Below, one piece after another: positions 1 through 8,930 of a DNA stretch of 49,290 nucleotides (positions are counted from its first letter, which is position 1; each line of letters opens with the position of its first letter). The position numbers and the translations under genes were made by a program. The notes under the pieces are model-generated. The model was not told where the DNA came from, did no database searches, and was given only the letters and a program-made list of their open reading frames with translations. The stretch lies in the NCBI GenBank assembly GCA_013822695.1, contig PNKW01000015.1:1-49290 (forward strand), given 5' to 3'. Source of the stretch: Erythrobacter sp. (lineage in GTDB: Bacteria > Pseudomonadota > Alphaproteobacteria > Sphingomonadales > Sphingomonadaceae).

Positions 1-2599
1 TGGGGTCCTCCCCGTCGAGCGCGGTGACGCATTGCGGGTGCACCACCCGCCCGGCGACGATGTTGTCGGTGACCGACAGCAGCGTGCGGATGAAGATTTC
101 ATAGGCGGCGCGGCCCTCGGCGGCCCAACCCTCGCGGTCGATCGCGGGGCTGGGGAGCTGCTTGGGATAGAACCCGCCCTTGGCGCCCGTCGGCACGATC
201 ACCGCGTTCTTGACGCGCTGGGCCTTCATCAGCCCGAGAATCTCGGTGCGGAAGTCGTCGCGCCGGTCGGACCAGCGCAGCCCCCCGCGCGCCACCGCGC
301 CCGAGCGCAGGTGGATGCCCTCGACCCGCCGCGAATAGACGAAAATCTCGCGCCATGGCAGCGGCTTGGGGAGGCCCGGAACCCTGGTGGATTCGAGCTT
401 GAAGGCCAGCGCCTCGGCGGCAGCGGGCGCGAAGGCATTGGTGCGCAGAACGGCATCGATCACCGCGCGGTAGAGCCGCAGCAAGCGGTCGTCGTTGATT
501 GCGGTGACCTTGGCGAGACCACGGGTGAAAGCGCCTTGCGCGGCGGTCACGGCTTCCTCGCGGTCACCCTCGAAGGCCGGATTGTGGCGCGCCTCGAACA
601 GGTCGATCATGGCGCGGGTCACCTGCGGCGCGGCGGCGAGCGCGTCGACCACGGTGTAGATCGTGTAGGCGAGACCGGTCTGGCGCAGATAGCGATAGAC
701 CGCGCGCAGCCAGTTCGCCTCGCGCGGGAGCAGCCCTGCGGCAGGCACCAGACGGTTGAAGGGATCATCCTCCGCCGCGCCGTTGAGCACGTCTGCCAGT
801 GCCGCCTCAATCAGGCCGGCGCGTTCAAGCAGTGCGCCTGCGTCGCGCCCGGCGGGCAGGGTCAGCAGGAATTCGTGGATCGAGCCGAGCCCCGCATCGG
901 TGAGATAGGTCGGCACTTCGGCCAGCACCCGGAAGCCGAAATTCTCGAAGGCCGGGACCACGTCCGACAAGGCCAGCGCGCCGCGGGTGTGGTAGACCTT
1001 CAGCCGCAGCGTGTCCGCCCTGTCATTGGCGAGGCGGTAGAGCCGCACCGCACGCTCGCTTGGGCGAGCGATCGGGGCATCGGCTTCGGCCACGGTCAGC
1101 CCGCGCAGCTTGGCGATGTCGCGCGCGGCTTCCTCGGGGCCGTAGGCGAGGCGGTAGCCGGTCGGGAAGGCCGGGGCATAGCGCGCGGCCAGCGCAGCAG
1201 CGCGGCCATCATCCTCGTGCGCGGCGAGGTGGGTGGCGACCGCCTCGTTCCAGCCGCGCAGCAGGTCTGCCAGCTGCGCCTCGATCGCGGCGTCGTCGGG
1301 CAGGCTGGCACAGGCGCGGACGTCGATCAGGAAGCGCAGCAGCGCGAGGGTCGAGCTCTCGATCTCGAGGCTCCAGTCGAGCAGCTTGGCACCCGGCGCG
1401 GCGAGCAGCATCGCCTGGATCTGCAGTCGCACGTCGGTGCTCATGTGATCGCGCGGCAGCCAGACGAAGGCAAAGACGTGCCGCTCCAGCGTCGCGCGGA
1501 CCATGATGACGCGCGGGCGCGGGCGGTCGATCAGCGCCATCTTGGCGGTGACGAGGTCGGCAACGCGCTCGGGATCGAAGGCGGTGAGGAGGTCGTTGGG
1601 GAGCGAGGTGAAGGCGTGCACCAGCGCCTTGCCATTGTGCCCGGAAGGGTCGAAGCCGAGACGCGCGGCGATGTCCGTCACCATTGCGCGCAGCACTGGC
1701 ACTTCGCCCGGCCGCTCGTTCATCGCTGCGCTGGTCCAAAGCCCGGCATGGATCGAGAGCGCGGCGATTTTGCCCTTCTCGCGCACCGGCACGATGAACA
1801 GATCGAGCGGGCTGGCGCGGTGGACGCGTGACTGCACGTTGCTCTTGATCGCCAGCATCGCCTTGGGCGTGCCGGCCTTGTCCTGTGCGTCGAACCACTC
1901 GAAGGCGCGGGCGTAGGAGATGTCGGCGAGCAGATCCTGCGCCGAGGCGCGGCAGATGCCGAGCCGAGCTTCGCTGATGCCGTCACGCCGCCGCGTCATG
2001 TGGCCGAGCTGGGTCAGCATCCCGCCTTTCAGCCAAGCCAGCAGGGCGCCTGCCTCGGCGTCGAGCGCGGTGACGGCGGCGGCATCGCTCGCCATGGCGT
2101 CCTGCATCGCGGGCCAATCGGCCACCGCGGCATGGACATCGCCGAGCGTCGTCTGGAGCGCCTCGAGCAGTTCGCGCCGCTGGCGGGCGTCGACGCGCGG
2201 GGTCTCGATATAGATCAGCGATTCGCGCGCGCCCGTCTTGCCGAGGCCGGTGATCACGCCGTCCGCATCACGCTCGACCGGCACCACCGGGTGCAGCAGG
2301 CGGTCGATCCCCACGCCCTGCGCAGCGATGGTCGCGGCGAGCGAATCCACGAGGAAGGGCTGGTCATCGTTGATGATGGCGATGCGTAGATGACGCCGCG
2401 CGCCGCTGGTCGATTCGAGCTGAAGGATGGGCTCGCCGGTCTGGCGCGTGGCAGCCGACGCGAGCAGCCAGGTCGCGGCTTCATCGAGCACCGCCTTGTC
2501 CGCGCCCGCATCGCCGGGCAGCAGCGAGGCTTCCAGCTGCAGGCGCAGGGCCTTGATCAGCGCCTTCGAAGGCGCGGCGGCGGCGGCTTTCGACCCCAT
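1..2599 (-). CDS. gdhB: NAD-glutamate dehydrogenase, large (about 180 kDa) type; N-terminal part, gene runs off the window
   Basis: Reading the minus strand from ATG at 2599 gives about 866 codons with no stop before the window edge. The enzyme oxidatively deaminates glutamate to 2-oxoglutarate and ammonia with NAD in the cytoplasm. The diagnostic stretch lies near 100-330: RGGLRWSDRRDDFRTEILG, then KAQRVKNAVIVPTGAKGGF, which is the dehydrogenase core of this family. The last codons read ALDGEDP, matching the family HDGDDP motif just before the catalytic lysine region. The first ~700 residues are the long ACT-containing regulatory part. Family members are about 1,500-1,600 residues, so roughly the C-terminal 40% lies beyond base 1. 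The start has a good RBS (AGGAG, 6 nt upstream). The opposite strand carries long open frames here, which are GC-skew shadows. Confidence 0.95.
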   Translation of the reverse strand, partial: MGSKAAAAAPSKALIKALRLQLEASLLPGDAGADKAVLDEAATWLLASAATRQTGEPILQLESTSGARRHLRIAIINDDQPFLVDSLAATIAAQGVGIDRLLHPVVPVERDADGVITGLGKTGARESLIYIETPRVDARQRRELLEALQTTLGDVHAAVADWPAMQDAMASDAAAVTALDAEAGALLAWLKGGMLTQLGHMTRRRDGISEARLGICRASAQDLLADISYARAFEWFDAQDKAGTPKAMLAIKSNVQSRVHRASPLDLFIVPVREKGKIAALSIHAGLWTSAAMNERPGEVPVLRAMVTDIAARLGFDPSGHNGKALVHAFTSLPNDLLTAFDPERVADLVTAKMALIDRPRPRVIMVRATLERHVFAFVWLPRDHMSTDVRLQIQAMLLAAPGAKLLDWSLEIESSTLALLRFLIDVRACASLPDDAAIEAQLADLLRGWNEAVATHLAAHEDDGRAAALAARYAPAFPTGYRLAYGPEEAARDIAKLRGLTVAEADAPIARPSERAVRLYRLANDRADTLRLKVYHTRGALALSDVVPAFENFGFRVLAEVPTYLTDAGLGSIHEFLLTLPAGRDAGALLERAGLIEAALADVLNGAAEDDPFNRLVPAAGLLPREANWLRAVYRYLRQTGLAYTIYTVVDALAAAPQVTRAMIDLFEARHNPAFEGDREEAVTAAQGAFTRGLAKVTAINDDRLLRLYRAVIDAVLRTNAFAPAAAEALAFKLESTRVPGLPKPLPWREIFVYSRRVEGIHLRSGAVARGGLRWSDRRDDFRTEILGLMKAQRVKNAVIVPTGAKGGFYPKQLPSPAIDREGWAAEGRAAYEIFIRTLLSVTDNIVAGRVVHPQCVTALDGEDP

Positions 2600-2649
2600 G
2601 CTTGGCTCCTGTCCATCCTGCGTCCGGCGCTCGCTTTTACAGCAACATT

Positions 2650-2678
2650 ATTATGCCGGATTGTTTTTATCGTGTCTT
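2650..2678 (-). promoter_or_regulatory. Candidate sigma-70 type promoter for the glutamate dehydrogenase gene
   Basis: On the minus strand AAGACA (2678-2673) is separated by 17 bp from CATAAT (2655-2650). The predicted start of transcription is about 45 nt upstream of the ATG at 2599. The stretch is clearly more AT-rich than its surroundings. Prediction only. Confidence 0.4.
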
Positions 2679-2727
2679 GTCCGATACCCTTATTCCGTGG
2701 CCACGCGCAAGCCGGTTGATTGCTGAC

Positions 2728-3723
2728 CTAGGCGGCAACCATGGCACGGCAGGCGTCGAGCGTCAGCTCGAGGCTGCGGATACGCGCGGCCGGGTCAAAG
2801 GTCGCGCCGCACAGCATGATCTCGTCGGCGCCGGTGCGGGCGATGAAGGCCTCGACCTGCGCGCGCACCTGCGCCGGCGTGCCGACCGCGGCGGCCTGCC
2901 CGATATGGGCGAGCATCGCCTGCGCGGTGGCGGGAAGCGTGTCGGTATAGCCTTCAATGGGCGGCGGCAGCTTACCCGGATTGCCGGTGCGCAGCCGCAC
3001 GAAGCTTTGCTGCTGCGAGGTGGCGAGCAGGCGCGCCTCACCTTCGGTATCGGCGGCAAAAACATTCATCGCGACCATCACATGCGGCTTGGCGAGCGCC
3101 TCGGAAGGCTGGAAGTCGCGGCGATAGACCGCGAGCGCTGCATCGAGGTGGTCGGGCGCGAAATGCGCGGCGAAGGCGTAGGGCAGGCCCAGCTTGGCGG
3201 CGAGCTGCGCACCGAACAGGCTCGATCCGAGCATCCACAATTCGACCTTGGCGCCGAGGCCGGGCGTGGCAGTGATCGGCAGGTCGTAATCGCCCGTCAG
3301 CAGCGCGCGCAGCTCCATCACGTCCTGCGGGAAATATTCGGCGGCCTGGTTGAGGTTCTTGCGCAAGGCGCGCTGCAATTCCGGCCCCGCTCCCGGCGCG
3401 CGGCCCAGCCCGAGGTCGATCCGCCCCGGAAACAGCGCATCGAGCGTCCCGAACTGCTCCGCAATCTGGAACGGGGTGTGGTTCGGAAGCATGATCCCGC
3501 CCGATCCGATCCGGATGCGGCTGGTGGCATTGCCGATATGCGCGAGCACGACCGAGGTCGCCCCGCCCGCGATCCCGTCCATCGCGTGATGCTCGGCGAC
3601 CCAGAAGCGGTCGCACCCGAGGCTTTCCGCGGCGCGGGCGAGGTCGGTGGTGGCGGCGAAGGCCTCGGTCAGAGTGCCGCCCTCGCGCACCGGAACCAGA
3701 TCGAGCACGGAGAAGCGGGTCAT
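2728..3723 (-). CDS. LLM-class flavin-dependent oxidoreductase (luciferase-like monooxygenase family)
   Basis: This 331-residue protein has the TIM-barrel pattern of the bacterial luciferase-like group 1 oxidoreductases: start FSVLDLVPVREG, then RFWVAEHHAMDG, RIRIGSGGIMLPNH and LFPGRIDLGLGRAPG. These use reduced flavin and oxygen, or F420-type chemistry in other lineages; the substrate cannot be told from sequence. The start codon overlaps the stop of the TPR gene upstream by 4 nt (ATGA at 3723-3720), so the two are translationally coupled in a hydrolase-TPR-oxidoreductase operon. Full length for the family. True luciferase activity is very unlikely, because this subgroup is widespread in dark bacteria. 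Confidence 0.9.
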   Translation of the reverse strand: MTRFSVLDLVPVREGGTLTEAFAATTDLARAAESLGCDRFWVAEHHAMDGIAGGATSVVLAHIGNATSRIRIGSGGIMLPNHTPFQIAEQFGTLDALFPGRIDLGLGRAPGAGPELQRALRKNLNQAAEYFPQDVMELRALLTGDYDLPITATPGLGAKVELWMLGSSLFGAQLAAKLGLPYAFAAHFAPDHLDAALAVYRRDFQPSEALAKPHVMVAMNVFAADTEGEARLLATSQQQSFVRLRTGNPGKLPPPIEGYTDTLPATAQAMLAHIGQAAAVGTPAQVRAQVEAFIARTGADEIMLCGATFDPAARIRSLELTLDACRAMVAA

Positions 3724-4607
3724 GACGGGGGCACCTCCGGGGTGGCTTCAGACGCGGGCGCAGTTTCGCCCGCTTCGCCGAGCTGCGCAAGATAGTCCTT
3801 GGCGGTGGCGGCGGCGGGGCTGTCGGGGGCGAGCGTGATGACCGATTGCCAGCCCTTGCGCGCCGCATCGTCGCGGCCCGCGAGCACGGCGATCACCCCG
3901 GCCTCGAGCGCGATTTCGGGATTTGTGGCGGCAAGGCCCGCAGCGCGTTCGATCGCGGTCTGGGCCTCGGGCAAGCGCTCCAGCCGCCGCAGCAGCGTCG
4001 CCTTGAGCAGCCAGCCCTCGGCCCGGTCGGGGGCGAGCGCGGTGGAATTCTCGAGCGCGGCGAGCGCCTGCTCGGCGCGGCCCAGAGCGACCAGCGCGCG
4101 GGCGCGGTCGCTGGCGGCGATGGCTTCAAGCTGCGGGGACTTGGCCGTTTGCGCATCGCTTTCGGCCAACGTCAGCAGCGGGAGCGCCCCCTCGGCATCG
4201 CCGCCGCCGAGCGCCGCTGCCCCGGCAAGCGCGGCGAAGCGGGCGCGGGCGCGCGGTTCACCCTCGGGCGTTTCCTCGCGCGCAGCGGTGAAGGCGGTGC
4301 GTGCATCGTCCCACAGCTCGAGCGCCGCCGCTGCGGTGCCGAGACAGTGGTTGGCGAGCACGCGGTCGGCCCCGGTGGTCTCTGAGCGGCGGATCTGGGC
4401 CATGGCATGGGCGCGCGCCGGATCTTCCTCGAGCGTGCCGAGGCACCCGGCGAGCCATGCGCTGACGGGATCGGGATCGGGTTCAGCCTCGGCCTCGGGC
4501 TGCACCTGCGCGCGCGGGGGGCGGTCTTGCAGCAATTCGTCCCCCGGAATCGCGCCTCCGGTGAGATTGGGGCCGACTTGCAGGGCGAGCGCGAGGAGAA
4601 TGGACAC
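3720..4607 (-). CDS. Tetratricopeptide-repeat protein
   Basis: This 295-residue protein begins at GTG 4607, 6 nt after the upstream hydrolase stop. The N-terminus (SILLALALQVGPN) is hydrophobic and could be a short signal or anchor. A proline/glutamate-rich linker follows at about 30-50, then Ala/Leu-rich helical repeats of TPR character to about residue 270 (for example ALVALGRAEQALAALENSTALAP). The C-terminal tail is acidic and proline-rich. TPRs mediate protein-protein contacts, but no partner is implied beyond the two operon neighbours. Function unknown. Confidence 0.8.
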   Translation of the reverse strand: MSILLALALQVGPNLTGGAIPGDELLQDRPPRAQVQPEAEAEPDPDPVSAWLAGCLGTLEEDPARAHAMAQIRRSETTGADRVLANHCLGTAAAALELWDDARTAFTAAREETPEGEPRARARFAALAGAAALGGGDAEGALPLLTLAESDAQTAKSPQLEAIAASDRARALVALGRAEQALAALENSTALAPDRAEGWLLKATLLRRLERLPEAQTAIERAAGLAATNPEIALEAGVIAVLAGRDDAARKGWQSVITLAPDSPAAATAKDYLAQLGEAGETAPASEATPEVPPS

Positions 4608-4613
4608 GTGTGG

Positions 4614-5348
4614 CTATCCGTAGAATTCGGCCACGATGGCCTTGAGCAGGGCGATGTCGCTATCCCGCGACAGGCGGTGGTCGCCGTCCTCTACCAGCGT
4701 CACCTGAACGTCAGCCGACCTCAACGCCGCCTTGAGGCGGAGCGACACATCCCAGGGGGCGTCAGCATCGGCCTTGCCGTGGAGCAGGCGCACCGGGCAG
4801 GTGATGTCGATCATGCTCTCCAGCCGCAGGTGGCATTCGGCGTCGGCGAAGAACTTCGCATGGGTGGGCGTCGGCTCGGGGCCGTAGGGATTCGGCTCGA
4901 AGATCGTCTCGCCCGCCGCGAGCGCCGCACGCTGCGCTTCGGTATAACCCCAGCGGGTGAAATCCGGCGCGGGCGCAATGCCGATCATCCCGGCGAGGCG
5001 GTGTTTCAGATGCTCGGCCACCATCAGCATCAGCCAACCGCCCATCGACGAACCGGCCAGCAGCACCGGACCGCTGACGTATGAGGCGACAAGCGCCAGC
5101 ACCTCGTCACGCCAGGCGGAGAGCATCCCTTCGGCAAAATCGCCATCGCTCGCGCCGCAGCCCGAATAGTCGAGCAGCAGGCACGCCCGGCCCTTGGCCT
5201 GTGCCTCGGCGAACAGCGCGGTCGCCTTGCTGCCGCTCATGTCGCTCATGTAACCGGGGAGGAAGACAAGACAGGGGCCGGTTCCGTGAGTATAGCGAAA
5301 CGCGACGCGGCGCCCGTCATAGAGGGTGTGGTAAAGAAGCGCGCTCAT
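4614..5348 (-). CDS. Alpha/beta hydrolase, ABHD10-like
   Basis: This 244-residue cytoplasmic serine hydrolase has its nucleophile in GSSMGG (Ser101), an acid in the HGKADADAPW segment (about 194-196) and a histidine in EDGDHRLS (His224). The order of motifs (FLPGYMSDMSGSKA, LDYSGCGASDGDF, GSSMGGWLMLMV, IAPAPDFT, CPVRLLHG, DGDHRLS) closely follows ABHD10-type acyl-esterases/depalmitoylases, so ester or thioester hydrolysis is likely. The frame stays open far upstream, but the start at 5348 fits the family N-terminus and leaves a 69-bp divergent gap to the phoD-type gene. First gene of a minus operon with the TPR and LLM genes. Confidence 0.9.
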   Translation of the reverse strand: MSALLYHTLYDGRRVAFRYTHGTGPCLVFLPGYMSDMSGSKATALFAEAQAKGRACLLLDYSGCGASDGDFAEGMLSAWRDEVLALVASYVSGPVLLAGSSMGGWLMLMVAEHLKHRLAGMIGIAPAPDFTRWGYTEAQRAALAAGETIFEPNPYGPEPTPTHAKFFADAECHLRLESMIDITCPVRLLHGKADADAPWDVSLRLKAALRSADVQVTLVEDGDHRLSRDSDIALLKAIVAEFYG

Positions 5349-5417
5349 GCGCCCTCCATGCCCCGCGCCGCCGAGATTGTCACGCAAGCGAAACCGGAGA
5401 GGGGTAGCGCGCACGCC

Positions 5418-7076
5418 ATGCTCAAGACCGAACCTGCGGCCCAGCCCGCTGCCACCGCGCTCACCCGGCGCTCGCTGTTCACTCTCGCCGGAGCGGGCGC
5501 CGCGATGGCCGCCGCCCCTGCCGCCGCGACCGGCTTCGGCACCGGCTTCACCCACTGCGTCGCAAGCGGCGAGCCCGCGGCGACCTCGGTGCTGCTGTGG
5601 ACCCGTTATGTCGCGAGCGCAGAAACCGCGCTGACCTGGCAGGTGAGCGAGACCGAGAGCTTCACCAAGCCCGTCGCCGAAGGCAGTGTCACCGCCTCGC
5701 CCTCGCGCGACTGGTGCGCCAAGGGCGTCGCCACCGGGCTTTCGCCCGACCGCTGGTATTTCTACCGCTTCCTCGCGCCCGATGGCACCGCCTCGCCCGT
5801 GGGCCGCACCCGCACTTTGCCCGAGGGCCCCTCGGCGAAGTTCCGGATGGCGGTGTTCTCCTGCTCGAACTTCGGGTTCGGCTGGTTCAACGCCTATGGC
5901 CACGCGGTCGAGGTCAACGACTGCGACCTTGCGGTGCATCTTGGCGATTACATCTACGAATATGCCAAGGGCAATTATCCTAACGACGCGCAGACAGCTG
6001 AGGGCCGCGTGCTCGCGCCCGATACCGAGATCGTCGCGCTGACCGATTACCGCCTGCGCTACGCCACCTATCGCGCCGATCCCGACTTGCAGCGCCTCCA
6101 CCAGGTGCTCCCCATGATCACGGTGTGGGACGACCACGAGAGCGCGAATGATTCGTGGAAGGACGGCGCAGAGAACCATCAGGAGGGCGCCGAGGGCACC
6201 TGGGCGGCGCGCAAGGCGGCGGCCAAGCAGGCCTATCGCGAATGGCTTCCGGTCGCCGACACCGCCTATTCGACCTATCAGGTCGGCTCGCTTGCCACCC
6301 TGTTCCGGATCGACACCCGGCTCGAGGGGCGTGACCAGCAGTTCCGGCTCGAACAGGTGATGGAGGGCGCCAAGGACCCCGAGGCGCTCACTGCTGCGCT
6401 CGCCAAGTTCCGCGACGGCGCCTGGGCAGCGCAGGATCGCCAGCTGCTCGGCGCGGCGCAGGAGACGTGGCTTGCCGGAGCGCTTGCCGCCTCGACCAAG
6501 GCAGGCACCCAGTGGCAGGTGCTGCTCCAGCAGGTGCTGATGGGCAATCTGCGCACGCCGCGCGACATGATGCGGCAGGCAGGTGCGGGGCTGCCCGATT
6601 TCGTGCGCACCCGGCTCGAGGCCGCAGCGCGAGCGAGCGAGGCGGGGCTGCCCTCCAACATGGACGCATGGGACGGCTACCCCGCCGCCCGCGCGCGGGT
6701 GTTCAAGGCCGCGCTTGAGGCGAATGCCAATCTCGTGGTGCTCGCGGGCGATACCCACAACGCATGGGCCTTCGACCTTGCGCATGAAGGCACGCCGGTG
6801 GGCGTGGAGCTCGGCGGCAATTCGGTCAGCTCCCCCGGTTTCGAAATCTACCTCACCTTTGTGAAGCCCGACACGCTCGCCGCCGCCTTGGTCGCGGAGA
6901 ACGAACAGCTCAAATGGGCCGACACATCCCACCGCGGCTACATGATGGTCGAACTGACCCCGGCGCGGGCCACCACCGAATACCGCTTCACTGGCGGGGT
7001 CAAGCAACGCTCCACCCGGCTCGCCGGGACGAAGCGGATCACCTCCGACAAGGGCTCGGCAAAGCTCACCGTCTGA
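5418..7076 (+). CDS. phoD: Alkaline phosphatase D family protein (PhoD-like), Tat-exported
   Basis: This 552-residue metallophosphatase/phosphodiesterase is exported by the Tat system. TRRSLFTLAGAGAAMAAAP at about residues 16-34 is a twin-arginine signal. The N-terminal PhoD_N domain follows (THCVASGEPAATSVLLWTR), then the metal-binding core: FSCSNFGFGWFNAY, HLGDYIYEY, VWDDHESANDSW and VVLAGDTHNAWAFDL. These acidic and histidine residues bind the Fe/Ca centre in PhoD. Expected role is periplasmic phosphate release from phosphodiesters. I chose ATG 5418 because it places the RR motif at a normal distance; an upstream in-frame start at 5286 would add 44 residues and overlap the divergent hydrolase. 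Confidence 0.93.
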   Translation: MLKTEPAAQPAATALTRRSLFTLAGAGAAMAAAPAAATGFGTGFTHCVASGEPAATSVLLWTRYVASAETALTWQVSETESFTKPVAEGSVTASPSRDWCAKGVATGLSPDRWYFYRFLAPDGTASPVGRTRTLPEGPSAKFRMAVFSCSNFGFGWFNAYGHAVEVNDCDLAVHLGDYIYEYAKGNYPNDAQTAEGRVLAPDTEIVALTDYRLRYATYRADPDLQRLHQVLPMITVWDDHESANDSWKDGAENHQEGAEGTWAARKAAAKQAYREWLPVADTAYSTYQVGSLATLFRIDTRLEGRDQQFRLEQVMEGAKDPEALTAALAKFRDGAWAAQDRQLLGAAQETWLAGALAASTKAGTQWQVLLQQVLMGNLRTPRDMMRQAGAGLPDFVRTRLEAAARASEAGLPSNMDAWDGYPAARARVFKAALEANANLVVLAGDTHNAWAFDLAHEGTPVGVELGGNSVSSPGFEIYLTFVKPDTLAAALVAENEQLKWADTSHRGYMMVELTPARATTEYRFTGGVKQRSTRLAGTKRITSDKGSAKLTV

Positions 7077-7147
7077 CGCGGCATGTGCAAGCCAAGCGTT
7101 AAGGAATTCGCGCTATTTTCGGCCTCCTGTTCATCAGGAGGGTTGCA

Positions 7148-7840
7148 ATGCGCGGAGCGTTCTTGGGCGGAAGCGCCCTTATCCTTGGCACCGGCGCCTA
7201 TGTGGGCGGTGCGTTCGATCAGGGCGAGTATTACGAGATCGCCCCGGTCGATGTCGAAGCGCGGCTCGCCGGGATGAATTTCAGCTCTGAGCTGGGCGGC
7301 AACAGCGGCGATTCGTCGATCCGCCTCGCGCTGCGCAGCCGCGGGCCGAGTATGCTGCGCTGGGATCTGATGGTCGACGGCCAGCGCGCCGGCGAAGTGC
7401 GCGCCAACCTCGCCCCCGCCGACACCGGCACGCGCGTCAACGTCAGCTTCAAGTTCGCCGAGGGCGACGGGATGCTCGGGCTCGAGGATGACCCGCTGGT
7501 CAACGACATCGCCCGCATCGCGATGGAGGAAAAGGTCGATTCCACCCTCGATGGCCGCGCCTTCGACGAGCGGCGGATGCAGGCCAAGATGGCCGCGATG
7601 ATCGCCGCCAACCCGGGCAAGCTCGCCGCGATGCAGAAATCGCTGCGCGACAATATCGAAAGCCAGATGGAGGAGGTTGGCAGCTACGACACCGACTCCT
7701 TCGGTGGGCCCCGCGAATATGGCGAGCCCGGCTCCTATGGGAAGCCGACCTCCTACGGCAAACCGACCATGTCGACCAAGCCGCAGCGCCCGACCGACTT
7801 CGACGAAACCCACGCCGACGGCGGCTGGGGCAAGAACTAG
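7148..7840 (+). CDS. Hypothetical protein with signal-like N-terminus and Tyr/Gly/Pro-rich tail
   Basis: This 230-residue protein starts at ATG 7148 after a near-perfect RBS (AGGAGG at 7136-7141). Residues 1-22 (RGAFLGGSALILGTGAYVGG) look like a signal peptide or single anchor. The middle (about 30-175) is mixed alpha/beta with no family I recognise. The C-terminal 45 residues hold short degenerate repeats of the type G-S-Y-G-K-P-T. It lies between phoD and a convergent hydrolase whose stop it overlaps by 4 nt (7837-7840). Function unknown; envelope location is inferred from the N-terminus only. Confidence 0.75.
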   Translation: MRGAFLGGSALILGTGAYVGGAFDQGEYYEIAPVDVEARLAGMNFSSELGGNSGDSSIRLALRSRGPSMLRWDLMVDGQRAGEVRANLAPADTGTRVNVSFKFAEGDGMLGLEDDPLVNDIARIAMEEKVDSTLDGRAFDERRMQAKMAAMIAANPGKLAAMQKSLRDNIESQMEEVGSYDTDSFGGPREYGEPGSYGKPTSYGKPTMSTKPQRPTDFDETHADGGWGKN

Positions 7841-8730
7841 GGCGCGGGCGCAGGCTTGGCGGCTTCGTCCGCCAGCCCCGCGCGCAGCGCCGTCTCGAAG
7901 GCCGCGGGCTGGTCGAACATGATGAAGTGGAAGCTGTCGTCGATGATCGTCAGCTGCATGTCGGGCGTGCCCGCATAGGCGGTGCGATAGAGCGGCTCGA
8001 CCCGCGCGCGCGGAGCGTAGGGGTTGGCCGCCGCGATCACCCGCACCGGCACCTTCACCTCGCCCAGGCGCGCGCGCATGTCGGTGGTCATCAGCGCGTG
8101 GATCGCTGCCGCAAAGCTCGCGCGGTCGCTGGCGATGCTCCAGTCGGCAACCCGCGTCTGATCGGCCGGCTTCTGCACCAGCGACATTACCCCGCGGCGC
8201 TGCCCTTCGGCAAAGCTGTCGCGGTCCTGCGCCAGCAGGCCGATGCGCGTATCCTCGGCGATCCGCGTGGTGCTGGCGACAGTCGCGCCCGGATTGAAGA
8301 TCAGCGGGAAGAACGGCAGCGAATCCACCACCACCACCCGGGAGATCCGGTCGGGGTGATCGGCCCCCAGCATCAGCCCGAGGAACCCGCCCATCGAATG
8401 GCCCGCATAGGCCGCGCGGGCGACCTTCTGGCAATCAAGGTGCCGGATGATCTCGGCCTTGGTGTTCGCCAGCACCTGCGCCGGATCGCCCTTGGCCGGG
8501 CGTCCGGCGAACCCTGCGACATGGACGAGATGCAAGCGGTAATCCTTCGCGAGGCTCTCCTTCACCAGACCCCACGTTTCAGGGTGCGAGCCGAGGCCGG
8601 GGACCAGCACCAGATCGGGGCCGGTGCCGGTGACCTCGAAGGGCGGGCAGGGGGCGGCGTCCTCGGCCTGTGCGGCAGCGGGGATCAGCAGGGCCGCAAG
8701 CGCGGCGAGCAAGGGGCGGGCGAGTTTCAT
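7837..8730 (-). CDS. Alpha/beta hydrolase with signal peptide
   Basis: This 297-residue protein has a Sec signal (LARPLLAALAALLIPAAAQA, residues 3-22). The hydrolase fold shows the oxyanion segment VLVPGLGSHPETW, nucleophile elbow AGHSMGG (Ser112) and a late histidine in DDSFHFIMFDQP. Periplasmic or secreted esterase/lipase-like activity is likely; substrate unknown. The start at 8730 overlaps the stop of the XRE regulator by 4 nt (ATGA), making this the last gene of a four-gene minus operon under the regulator's own promoter. The frame continues upstream to 8955, but that part is the regulator read out of phase. Confidence 0.88.
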   Translation of the reverse strand: MKLARPLLAALAALLIPAAAQAEDAAPCPPFEVTGTGPDLVLVPGLGSHPETWGLVKESLAKDYRLHLVHVAGFAGRPAKGDPAQVLANTKAEIIRHLDCQKVARAAYAGHSMGGFLGLMLGADHPDRISRVVVVDSLPFFPLIFNPGATVASTTRIAEDTRIGLLAQDRDSFAEGQRRGVMSLVQKPADQTRVADWSIASDRASFAAAIHALMTTDMRARLGEVKVPVRVIAAANPYAPRARVEPLYRTAYAGTPDMQLTIIDDSFHFIMFDQPAAFETALRAGLADEAAKPAPAP

Positions 8731-8930
8731 TCGGGGGTTTCCTCTCTCAGGAAAATGGCTTCGATCGGCAGGCCGAACACGTCGGCAATGGTGAAAGCGA
8801 GCGGGAGCGAGGGGTCGTAGCGGCCCTTCTCGATGGCATTGACGCTCTGGCGCGAGACGCCGAGGCGGTCGGCGAGGTCCTGCTGGCTCCAGCCATGCTC
8901 GGCGCGCAGCACCCGCAGGCGATTGTTCAT
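8727..8930 (-). CDS. XRE-family helix-turn-helix transcriptional regulator (small, Cro-like)
   Basis: This 67-residue protein is essentially one HTH domain: NRLRVLRAEHGWSQQDLADR, then LGVSRQSVNAIEKGRYDPSL, ending with the PIEAIFLREE segment typical of single-domain XRE regulators paired with small membrane proteins. It overlaps the membrane-protein gene upstream by 4 nt and the hydrolase downstream by 4 nt. It probably binds the two 12-bp repeats at the operon promoter (9556-9601) and so controls its own operon; this is inference from position. Confidence 0.9.
   Translation of the reverse strand: MNNRLRVLRAEHGWSQQDLADRLGVSRQSVNAIEKGRYDPSLPLAFTIADVFGLPIEAIFLREETPE

Noticed and set aside
32..1831. 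Long plus-strand open frame of about 600 codons
   Set aside because: It is antisense to the glutamate dehydrogenase gene and encodes low-complexity Arg/Gly/Ala/His-rich sequence with no family features; it results from GC-rich codon bias.
2728..3723. Bacterial luciferase (bioluminescence) reading of the LLM protein
   Set aside because: No luxAB pair or lux genes nearby; the group 1 LLM proteins are common in non-luminous bacteria.
5349..7007. Minus-strand open frame extending the ABHD10-like hydrolase to nearly 800 residues
   Set aside because: The extra part is antisense to phoD and has no domain; the hydrolase family starts at 5348.
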